The position numbers and the translations under genes were made by a program. Shown here one piece after another: positions 1 through 5,514 of a DNA stretch of 20,263 nt. The notes below the pieces were generated by a model. That model saw only the letters and a list, made by a program, of their open reading frames with translations. It searched no databases and was not told the DNA's origin. The DNA comes from PSLL01 sp050259195 (GTDB taxonomy: Bacteria > Desulfobacterota_D > UBA1144 > Nemesobacterales > CSP1-2). Within the stretch, counting starts at the first letter, position 1; each line of letters starts with the position of its first letter. The stretch spans positions 1-20,263 of the forward strand of contig JBLNAE010000079.1 of the NCBI GenBank assembly GCA_050259195.1, given 5' to 3'.

Positions 1-1
1 G

Positions 2-814
2 CTCAATGGTGTTGAAATAGGAAAAGTTGCAGATATAAAGATAGTAGATGGAAAGATAGAGGTAACATTTAAGGTTAAAAAGGGAACACCTATTAAAACG
101 GATTCTGTAGCAAGTATAAAACTCACGAGTTTTGTTGGGATAAGTTACATTAACCTGACATTTGGCTCTATGGAGGCTCCGATTGCCTCTCCCGGAAGCG
201 TTCTTCCGAGCCGAGAGCCTGCGGATTTAGACGAGATACTCTCCAGGGTAGAGTCCACAGTAAACTCATTCCAGTCTGTATTTGCTGAAAATAAGGACAA
301 GATAAACAGCGTATTGTATAATCTGGATTCGGTGCTTTCTCAAGCCGCAAGCGGTAAGGGTACAATAGGAAAATTGCTAAAAGATGATTCTCTATACAAT
401 GAAGGAAGAGATACGCTTGCCAGTCTTAACGAAATATCTACCACCATAAATAAGGGAAAAGGCACTTTGGGGAAGCTCGTAAAGGATGAAACACTTTATA
501 ATAATACAAAAGAGACAATGGTAAATCTCGGACAGTTGGCAAAGAAGATGAATAATTCCCAGGGAACATTTGGGAAACTGCTCAATGACCGGACTCTATA
601 TGATCAGGCAACGGAAGCGACTACAAGCCTGAACTCGGTGCTTAAGAAGGTAGATAAGGGGCAGGGTACGCTTGGGAAGCTTGTAAATGACGACTCACTC
701 TACCGTGATGCGAAAAATACGGTCAAGCAAGTGCAAAAAGGGGTTGAGACTGAGGAAGATGTAGGCCCATTGCAGACACTCTCAACCGCATTTGGAATTT
801 TTACGTTGTTTTAA
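2..814 (+). CDS. MlaD-family (MCE domain) lipid-transport protein, 5' end missing
   Basis: The frame is open from base 2 and the gene enters from the left edge, so the N-terminus (expected to hold a membrane anchor) is missing; 270 codons are visible. The first ~55 residues match the second half of an MCE/MlaD domain: NGVEIGKV near the edge, then a V-x-F-x-V strand, then GISYINLTFG. MCE proteins sit on the periplasmic side of an ABC permease and pass phospholipids across the envelope; the permease and ATPase genes presumably lie upstream, outside the window. After the MCE domain comes a Pro/Ser linker, a predicted helical stretch, and four repeats of the type G-x-G-T-x-G-K-L-L-x-D-x-x-L-Y spaced exactly 34 residues apart. 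An ATG at 170 is internal, because the MCE homology runs through it. Family assignment is secure; the substrate is unknown. Confidence 0.88.
   Translation, partial: LNGVEIGKVADIKIVDGKIEVTFKVKKGTPIKTDSVASIKLTSFVGISYINLTFGSMEAPIASPGSVLPSREPADLDEILSRVESTVNSFQSVFAENKDKINSVLYNLDSVLSQAASGKGTIGKLLKDDSLYNEGRDTLASLNEISTTINKGKGTLGKLVKDETLYNNTKETMVNLGQLAKKMNNSQGTFGKLLNDRTLYDQATEATTSLNSVLKKVDKGQGTLGKLVNDDSLYRDAKNTVKQVQKGVETEEDVGPLQTLSTAFGIFTLF
353..760 (+). repeat. Four in-frame 34-codon repeats in the MlaD-like protein
   Basis: The motif GxGTxGKL(L/V)xDxxLY begins at bases 353, 455, 557 and 659, a period of exactly 102 bases. Sequence between motifs is divergent but helical in character (for example LASLNEIS, VNLGQLAK, TSLNSVLK). 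Comparable GTLGKL repeats follow the MCE domain in other MlaD-type proteins, where a helical extension is expected. Confidence 0.85.
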
Positions 815-865
815 GAGATTCAATTTTAGCCACATTGTGAAGTTTATCATTGCGGGTGCAGAGCA

Positions 866-900
866 TAAGTAGAGGCAGGTTTAAAACCTGCCTCTACTTA
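866..900. repeat. Perfect 17-bp inverted repeat
   Basis: Bases 866-882 (taagtagaggcaggttt) are the exact reverse complement of 884-900, with one base between them. No T-tract follows on the + strand, so this is not a typical intrinsic terminator. It sits inside a longer segment (about 848-935) whose flanks, cattgcggg on the left and gattgcttcgttgc...cctcgcaaagacga on the right, resemble a dispersed palindromic intergenic repeat of the cattgcgag/cgaagcaatc type. The repeat family assignment is from memory. The inverted repeat itself is seen directly. Confidence 0.85.
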
Positions 901-946
901 GATTGCTTCGTTGCTTTTATCCTCGCAAAGACGACTCATTTGTCCA

Positions 947-1903
947 ATGAAACTCAGTATTATTCCCCTCTCAAAAATAGATTTCGATGATAGAACCTTT
1001 TTTGTGGGTTCAATCGGAGATATGTCACCATTAATAAATTCAATTAGAGAAGTAGGACTTATAAATCTGCCAATTCTAAGAGAAAAAGGAGAGAAATATC
1101 AGATTGTATGCGGGCGCAAAAGGCTTCATTCCTGTGGGGAATTAACGATCAACGAGGTTCTGTCGAAGATTTATGAGTCGGATGAAATATCCGACGAGGA
1201 GTGTTTAAGGCTAGTATTTTATGAAAACCGGGAGAGATTCGGCGATATGGAAAAGGCCGAACTCATTTTGAAATTTAAAAAACTGTTCAATCTCACGGAA
1301 AGCGAACTTGCACACAGAGTGCTTCCATATATTGGAATTTCTCCGTCTCTCAAGAATTTTAAAAAGTATATGCGCCTTGCCGCGTTAGAAAGAGAAATAA
1401 AGGACGCCTTTTACTCTCAGAGAATCACGATAGAACAGGCTGCTATCCTGAGCGAATCGGAAAGTTCTATAAGAGTTGAAATGCTAAGAAGGGTGCTCCT
1501 TAGATTTAGGTTGAATACAAACGAAACGAGAGAGGCTGTGAGGGAAATTCAAGAGATAGGGCTTAGAGATAAAAAGAGCGTTAATGAAACGCTTGATAAA
1601 ATCTTATCGAAAATCGGTCTGACCGACTTAAAAAGCGATTCTTTTAGGCGTGAAATTAAACTGATAAGGTATCCTGCGCTCTTGCAAATTGAAGAGGAGT
1701 TTAGAGACTGTTTAAAAGGTTTGAATCTGCCAAAAGAGATAACCATTCATCACTCTCCATTCTTTGAGGGGAATTATATTGAGATCAGAATGAAAGTGGA
1801 GAGCGCCGACAGGCTTTCTGAAATCCTTTCCTACCTTGTTTCAGTTATTGAGAAAGGGTTGGTAGACAGGCTTATGGGCATAGTAAGAGAGGGTAGAGTA
1901 TAG
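947..1903 (+). CDS. ParB/Srx-fold domain protein (ParB-like)
   Basis: A protein of about 319 residues. Residues ~29-63 show the ParB N-terminal signature: SIREVGLINLPILR followed by YQIVCGRKRLHSC, which corresponds to the G-E-R-R nucleotide-binding box of ParB proteins. ENRERFGDMEKAELI (~93-107) matches the conserved segment before the helix-turn-helix, and IEQAAILSESES (~162-173) resembles the ParB linker. The C-terminal half is not recognisable. ParB-fold proteins bind DNA and often CTP. No parA lies beside it here, so a dedicated role in chromosome partition is not supported and a stand-alone regulator is equally possible. I chose ATG 947 over an in-frame TTG at 911, because the 911-946 stretch lies in the repeat-like segment. 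No clear Shine-Dalgarno is seen at either. Confidence 0.72.
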   Translation: MKLSIIPLSKIDFDDRTFFVGSIGDMSPLINSIREVGLINLPILREKGEKYQIVCGRKRLHSCGELTINEVLSKIYESDEISDEECLRLVFYENRERFGDMEKAELILKFKKLFNLTESELAHRVLPYIGISPSLKNFKKYMRLAALEREIKDAFYSQRITIEQAAILSESESSIRVEMLRRVLLRFRLNTNETREAVREIQEIGLRDKKSVNETLDKILSKIGLTDLKSDSFRREIKLIRYPALLQIEEEFRDCLKGLNLPKEITIHHSPFFEGNYIEIRMKVESADRLSEILSYLVSVIEKGLVDRLMGIVREGRV

Positions 1904-1929
1904 AACCCATATCTATCTGAGGATATTAA

Positions 1930-2241
1930 CTATCTTCTTCCTATTTTCTTTATATATTCATCGAGATCGTAAGGAGGAGCCCAGTCATTATCTACGTAAA
2001 TTAGAAGCTCTTGCCCCGGATGAATGGTGTTTTGGTGTTTAATTATATCTGCATTCCAGGTATAGATTTTATACCAATCCCTGGCATTAAGCAGATAATA
2101 TGCCGCAAGCAAGTGGAGGTCTTCTCCTCTCTTCACCGTATGTACGATAATATGTTTTCCGGGTTCGGGCGGAAGCTCCTGGGCGCTTAAGGGCGCTATA
2201 AAAAATGTGAAAAAAAGTATCAACACTTGTAAGATTCGCAT
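1930..2241 (-). CDS. Secreted LysM-domain protein
   Basis: A 103-residue protein. Residues 1-20 form a signal peptide (MRI, a hydrophobic core, then APLSA before QELPP). Residues ~33-83 form one LysM domain: HTVKRGEDLHLLAAYY, DWYKIYTWNAD, and IHPGQELLIYV, matching the usual V-K-x-G-D, W-x-x-I-Y-x-x-N and I-x-P-G-Q-x-L-x-I pattern. LysM domains bind peptidoglycan N-acetylglucosamine chains, so a periplasmic or envelope location is expected. A good ribosome-binding site (gggatggag, about 2-5 bases before the ATG on the - strand) supports this start. It converges on the ParB-like gene with only 26 bases between the stops. It is the only confident minus-strand gene in the window. No enzymatic domain is present. 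Confidence 0.85.
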   Translation of the reverse strand: MRILQVLILFFTFFIAPLSAQELPPEPGKHIIVHTVKRGEDLHLLAAYYLLNARDWYKIYTWNADIIKHQNTIHPGQELLIYVDNDWAPPYDLDEYIKKIGRR

Positions 2242-2374
2242 GACTCCATCCCTCTTTGAATAATAAGATTTTTATGGTTATAATTTTACTCCCTTTCTGA
2301 AGGAAGATAAACCCGTGATGTGCTAAGGCAACAGGTGATGGTCGAAATACACTTATGAGAGTCCCTCTAAAAAA

Positions 2375-2412
2375 CTCGCTACAGCTTGTGTAGCGTGAGG
2401 CCTTTCGAAGGC
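2375..2412. repeat. Pair of adjacent small hairpins, repeat-like
   Basis: Bases 2377-2383 (cgctaca) pair perfectly with 2389-2395 (tgtagcg) around a 5-base loop. Immediately after, gcctt (2400-2404) pairs with aaggc (2408-2412). The sequence that follows, ggcaatgacgaggggg, resembles the end of dispersed intergenic repeats, so this is probably repeat debris rather than a regulatory element of the downstream gene. No T-tract suggests termination. Confidence 0.55.
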
Positions 2413-2498
2413 AATGACGAGGGGGATTTTTATAATGTTGACTATCGAATCCTTTAGATAGGGGCGTGCATCTAACAGCTTAAAAGGAGATTTCCAAT

Positions 2499-2588
2499 AT
2501 GACGAATGAGCAGATGGATGTTTTGAGTTTAACGATTGTGTTCTTGATGCTTGCGCTGGTCATTAGGATAGCGTTTTTTCTAGGATAA
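2499..2588 (+). CDS. Predicted 29-residue single-span membrane peptide
   Basis: A short open frame of 29 codons from ATG 2499 to TAA 2586-2588. It is preceded by the strongest Shine-Dalgarno in the neighbourhood: aaggaga at 2484-2490, 8 bases before the ATG. The peptide starts MTNEQMDVL and continues as an almost uninterrupted hydrophobic stretch (SLTIVFLMLALVI, then R, then IAFFLG), long enough to cross a membrane once, with an acidic N-terminus. It ends 11 bases before dtd and may be co-transcribed with it. It resembles the general type of small bacterial membrane proteins. I recognise no family. The combination of a good ribosome-binding site, correct spacing and a full hydrophobic span is the evidence; chance remains possible at this length. 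Confidence 0.5.
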   Translation: MTNEQMDVLSLTIVFLMLALVIRIAFFLG

Positions 2589-2599
2589 AATGGTTAAGA

Positions 2600-3049
2600 A
2601 TGAGAGCCGTAGTTCAGAGGGTAAAAGAAGCAAGGGTCGAAGTAGAAGGAGAGGTAGCGGGGAGAATAGGAGAAGGAATTCTCCTATTTCTCGGAATTCG
2701 AAAAGATGATGCTCAGGATGATATTAAGTATTTGGTTGAGAAGGCGTTAGGGTTAAGAATGTTTGATGACAATGCGGGGGAAATGAATCTTTCCATTGCC
2801 GAGGTTGGAGGGGAGATTTTAGTTGTCTCTCAATTTACGCTCTATGGTGATTGCCGGAAAGGAAGGCGTCCATCGTTTGATGAAGCCGCTTCGCCCGATA
2901 TGGCTGAGAGGCTCTATGGTATTTTTGTAGAAGAAGTAAAGAAAAGGGGAATTAACGTCCAAACGGGAAGATTCCGCGCCCTTATGGACATACATCTCAT
3001 TAATTCGGGGCCTGTGACGATTTTATTGGATAGTAGAAAGGTGTTTTAA
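2600..3049 (+). CDS. dtd: D-aminoacyl-tRNA deacylase
   Basis: 149 residues, the usual length for the family. It hydrolyses D-amino acids wrongly attached to tRNA (and glycine from tRNA-Ala), as a cytosolic homodimer. The N-terminus MRAVVQRVKEARVEVEG, the VGGEILVVSQFTLYGDCRKGRRPSF block (residues ~69-93) and the C-terminal NSGPVTILLDS block (~135-145) are all diagnostic. The SQFTLYGD segment and the Gly-Pro pair (137-138) form the chiral proofreading pocket. The usual N-D-G-P is N-S-G-P here, and the TGxF-G/Q-A motif reads TGRFRA; both are conservative-looking deviations. Ribosome-binding site is weak (aaga), so coupling to the small peptide gene just upstream is possible. Confidence 0.96.
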   Translation: MRAVVQRVKEARVEVEGEVAGRIGEGILLFLGIRKDDAQDDIKYLVEKALGLRMFDDNAGEMNLSIAEVGGEILVVSQFTLYGDCRKGRRPSFDEAASPDMAERLYGIFVEEVKKRGINVQTGRFRALMDIHLINSGPVTILLDSRKVF

Positions 3050-3205
3050 CTTATTACTCTTTTGGCTCCTACTTCTCTGACAGCGTTCTTGGCTATCTTC
3101 TATCAGTTTAGCCACTCCCATTTGTCAATTCGAGCTTGCTCATCATTATAATTTCAACCTCTTGATGACCATAAATAGTTTTAAGTGGTTACGCTTGTGG
3201 TTAAT

Positions 3206-3233
3206 TTGATTTTTAGCACTTCATTGATATATT
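3206..3233 (+). promoter_or_regulatory. Possible promoter of smpB
   Basis: TTGATT (3206-3211), a 16-base spacer and TATATT (3228-3233) form a plausible sigma-70 promoter. The predicted transcription start would fall at about 3240, right at the smpB ATG (3241), implying a leaderless or nearly leaderless message. This is inference from motif spacing only. Confidence 0.4.
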
Positions 3234-3240
3234 AAGGTAT

Positions 3241-3690
3241 ATGGAGAAGGTTGTTTGCCAGAATCCAAAAGCCCACAGAGATTTTTTTTTAGAAGAGAAG
3301 TATGAAGCCGGAATCGAGCTTGAAGGGTCTGAGGTCAAATCCCTTCGCGACGGACAGGCAAGCATTAAAGAGAGCTTTGCCATGATTCAGGATGGCGAGG
3401 TGTTTCTCATTAACGGCTATATAGCTCCCTATGAGGGGGCGAACAGGTTTAACCATAATCCAAGGAGAGAGAGAAAACTCCTTCTCCACAGGCAGGAGAT
3501 AAACCGTCTGATTGGAAAGACGCAGATCAAGGGTTATACCTTGGTTCCTGTAAAGATTTATTTTAAGAACAGGCGCGCCAAGATTGAACTGGCACTGGCC
3601 AAGGGAAAGAAGACTTATGACAGGCGTGAGGACATTAAACGTCGGGAGGCTCAGAGGGAAGTAGATAAGGCATTAAAGAAGCGTTATTAG
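3241..3690 (+). CDS. smpB: SsrA-binding protein SmpB
   Basis: 149 residues, typical length. SmpB binds the tRNA-like domain of tmRNA and brings it to stalled ribosomes for trans-translation. The conserved blocks are all present: NPKAHRDFFLEEKYEAGIEL, GSEVKSLRDG (the first RNA-binding surface), the GYIAPYEGANRFNHNPRRERKLLL segment, KGYTLVPVKIYF, and the basic C-terminal tail YDRREDIKRREAQREVDKAL, which enters the ribosomal A site. The partner RNA gene ssrA begins 58 bases after its stop, so both parts of the system are encoded side by side. No strong Shine-Dalgarno precedes the ATG. Confidence 0.98.
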   Translation: MEKVVCQNPKAHRDFFLEEKYEAGIELEGSEVKSLRDGQASIKESFAMIQDGEVFLINGYIAPYEGANRFNHNPRRERKLLLHRQEINRLIGKTQIKGYTLVPVKIYFKNRRAKIELALAKGKKTYDRREDIKRREAQREVDKALKKRY

Positions 3691-3704
3691 GCTTAGTTAT
3701 CAGG

Positions 3705-3710
3705 TATAAT
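3705..3710 (+). promoter_or_regulatory. Candidate -10 box for ssrA
   Basis: A perfect TATAAT lies 39 bases before the mature tmRNA 5' end. The -35 region would overlap the smpB stop codon and is poor (cgttat at 17-base spacing), so the promoter is tentative. It would yield a precursor with a leader of about 30 bases, to be removed by RNase P as usual for tmRNA. Confidence 0.45.
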
Positions 3711-3748
3711 AATTGGTGTTAATAATTTAAACTGGGTCTTTGACAAGT

Positions 3749-4106
3749 GGGGGCGATGTGGCTTCGACGGGGAATGGGATAGCCTAAGCGGCATGTCGAG
3801 TTTCTGTTAACTCGTAAAACTGACAGAGCACCAAATAAGTGCCGAACCAATCAATGCACTCGCTGCCTAATTAGAGCAGCGGCGTCTCTAAGAATCTCGC
3901 CCGTTGGGTTTTTATGAGGCGTGAGAAAGACGGGCTGGTCTGCGGGTAGTGCCTGGGATACCTGCGGATAAGATAAACTCTTGGGCTGGCGGTGGAGGTC
4001 CTGCCTATCGGATATTTCACTGCGAGATTTAAAAGATAGGATAAACGTGTAGATGCCGGGTGATGCTCTTCTTCGGATCTGGGTTCGATTCCCAGCGCCT
4101 CCACCA
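3749..4106 (+). ncRNA. ssrA: Transfer-messenger RNA (tmRNA)
   Basis: A one-piece tmRNA of 358 bases. The 5' end gggggcg (3749-3755) pairs with cgcctcc (4096-4102) to make a 7-bp acceptor stem with one G-U pair, followed by discriminator A and an encoded CCA (4104-4106). The diagnostic 5' block gatgtggcttcgacgggg is present. The T arm is ctggg-ttcgatt-cccag (4079-4095). The internal reading frame encodes the proteolysis tag (see 3841-3870). tmRNA, with SmpB, is charged with alanine, rescues stalled ribosomes, and marks the unfinished protein for degradation. The gene directly follows smpB. Confidence 0.98.
3841..3870 (+). other. tmRNA tag reading frame (AEPINALAA)
   Basis: The frame gcc gaa cca atc aat gca ctc gct gcc taa encodes A-E-P-I-N-A-L-A-A and stop. 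It ends in the expected A-L-A-A degron recognised by ClpXP-type proteases. The resume codon is assigned as GCC at 3841 because the preceding aataagt resembles the conserved element just upstream of tmRNA resume codons. GCA is the more common resume codon. A longer tag would need another start in the same frame, where the codons ahead (agt, ata) do not encode alanine. Confidence 0.85.
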
Positions 4107-4260
4107 GAAATGCTAAAACCTATTGTTATTATTAGATATTTGCCTCATCTTGTTGTCAAGCCTTGATTTTGGCTCTTCGCTTTATAAAATTAGACTTGCA
4201 GCCGTTATTAAGAATTAAAGGCTGCCTTGTCAGGTAAATGGATTAGTGTAACCTATGTAC

Positions 4261-4369
4261 CTAGAAGTCAATCAACCTAAAGATGACGGCATTAGCACGT
4301 TCTATTCGACCGTTCGACAGGCTCACTACTTGCCTAAATTCCATCAAATTTAGGTTGACTAACCTCTAG
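4261..4369. repeat. 21-bp imperfect inverted repeat enclosing 67 bases
   Basis: Bases 4261-4281 and 4349-4369 are inverted copies agreeing at 18 of 21 positions. All three differences would be G-U pairs if the - strand were transcribed, so a - strand RNA could pair along all 21 positions. The right arm can alternatively form a local 8-bp hairpin: cctaaatt (4333-4340) with aatttagg (4347-4354), 6-base loop. The interior contains gttcgacaggctcactac, similar to a widespread intergenic repeat. The element ends 35 bases before the JAMM gene. It is either a small repeat element or a structured leader. Confidence 0.7.
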
Positions 4370-4404
4370 TTAAGCTGCGTACATGTGTATGGAGAAATTA
4401 GAGA

Positions 4405-4857
4405 ATGAGACTTATTGTAAATGAGAGAGACCTGAGTGTGTTTAAGCGATGGGCAAGTCGTGGGTATCCGCGAGAGGTTTATGGCATCATGCTTGGGAAA
4501 AAACTTAAAAACATATACAAAGTTTTAAAGATCGTTATTCCTCCGATTGTAGAATCTACTTACCATTACGTAATACCCAACTATATTGAAATTGATAAAA
4601 TTATCGCCTCAAGCGGACTTAGTTATATAGGCGCGATTCACTCTCATCCCCAGGCTCCTCCTACCTTGTCTCCCCATGATTACCAGTACTGGAATGGTAA
4701 TGATAAGGTTCTTGGAATCCTGAGTGTCCGAAGGCGAAACGCTTATAAAGTTACGGAACTTATGTTCTGGCAGAAGAACTCACCGCTTCCGGTTCAATTT
4801 AAGACTTTCAATTTCAAAAGGGCTAACGGTTTTGCCAAGAAAATTGAGAAATCATGA
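4405..4857 (+). CDS. JAMM/MPN-domain zinc metalloprotease
   Basis: 150 residues forming a single JAB1/MPN fold. The full JAMM catalytic set is visible: Glu24 (in YPREVYGIMLG), then H79-S-H81-P, Ser89 and Asp92, fitting H-x-H-x7-S-x2-D exactly. His79, His81 and Asp92 should bind zinc and Glu24 should activate water. Bacterial stand-alone members include proteins that cut sulfur-carrier or ubiquitin-like proteins, as in cysteine or cofactor synthesis. No such carrier or ThiF-type activating enzyme is visible here, so the substrate is unknown. GGAG at 4391-4394 serves as ribosome-binding site with a rather long 10-base spacer. Its stop codon overlaps the next gene (ATGA), indicating translational coupling. 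Confidence 0.9.
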   Translation: MRLIVNERDLSVFKRWASRGYPREVYGIMLGKKLKNIYKVLKIVIPPIVESTYHYVIPNYIEIDKIIASSGLSYIGAIHSHPQAPPTLSPHDYQYWNGNDKVLGILSVRRRNAYKVTELMFWQKNSPLPVQFKTFNFKRANGFAKKIEKS

Positions 4858-5450
4858 TGGGAGAGGTTATGCTGGCTACCAAAAATAGGGGAAAGATAGA
4901 AGAGTTTATCTCTCTCCTTAGGGGCGTGTTCCAAAAAATAATGACCCTTACGGACCTCGATTCAGCGCCGGATATAGTTGAAGATGGAAATACGTTCAGA
5001 GAGAATGCGCTAAAGAAGGCCCGCTTCATCTCAGAGTTTACGCAAAAACTCGTGCTCGCGGATGACTCTGGATTAGAGGTCGAAGCCCTTGGGGGCCGTC
5101 CGGGGATATTCTCATCGAGATATGCTGGTGAAGGCGCGCGGGATAAAGATAATATAGATAAGCTCCTTCGTGAACTCAGCGGTCTCAGCAATAGAAAGGG
5201 AAGATTTGTTTGCAGCATTGCCCTTGTGTCTCCGGATGGAAAAGAAATCGTCGCGGAGGGAGCGTGTGAGGGAATTATAATAGATGAGCCAAGGGGTGAG
5301 AGTGGATTCGGTTACGATCCTGTTTTCCTTATTCCTGAGATGAATAAAACTTTTGCCGAGCTTGGTCCAGAGGAAAAAAACCGGATAAGTCATAGAGCGC
5401 GTGCGGTAAAAGCGCTTATTAGCCTGATAAATCGGCAGGAGGGACTATAA
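4854..5450 (+). CDS. rdgB: XTP/dITP pyrophosphatase (RdgB/HAM1 family)
   Basis: 198 residues, typical length. It hydrolyses non-canonical purine triphosphates (dITP, XTP, ITP) to the monophosphate and pyrophosphate, keeping hypoxanthine and xanthine out of DNA and RNA. The family signatures are present in order: LATKNRGKIEEF (phosphate binding, residues ~7-18), LADDSGLEVEALGGRPGIFSSRYAG (Asp70/Asp71 catalytic, ~68-92), ESGFGYDPVF (149-158), and KNRISHRARA (175-184, base recognition). ATG 4854 overlaps the JAMM stop by 4 bases. Further in-frame ATGs at 4857 and 4869 are possible starts. The family motif begins at residue 7, so M1, M2 and M6 all fit. Confidence 0.96.
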   Translation: MMGEVMLATKNRGKIEEFISLLRGVFQKIMTLTDLDSAPDIVEDGNTFRENALKKARFISEFTQKLVLADDSGLEVEALGGRPGIFSSRYAGEGARDKDNIDKLLRELSGLSNRKGRFVCSIALVSPDGKEIVAEGACEGIIIDEPRGESGFGYDPVFLIPEMNKTFAELGPEEKNRISHRARAVKALISLINRQEGL

Positions 5451-5514
5451 GGAATAGTTCACCACGGAGCGGGGAGAGAATTTCAGCTTTTGAATGTGTT
5501 AATCTATAAAAATT

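Noticed and set aside
911..946. TTG start extending the ParB-like protein by 12 residues.
   Set aside because: The extension falls in repeat-like DNA and adds sequence ahead of the conserved domain start; ATG 947 is simpler.
3050..3205. Possible gene remnant on the - strand between dtd and smpB.
   Set aside because: Short stretches read like protein in one frame but are broken by adjacent stops, with no start or homology I can name.
3871..4104. Minus-strand open frame of 77 codons opposite the ssrA gene.
   Set aside because: It is the antisense of a structured tmRNA, a classic false gene call.
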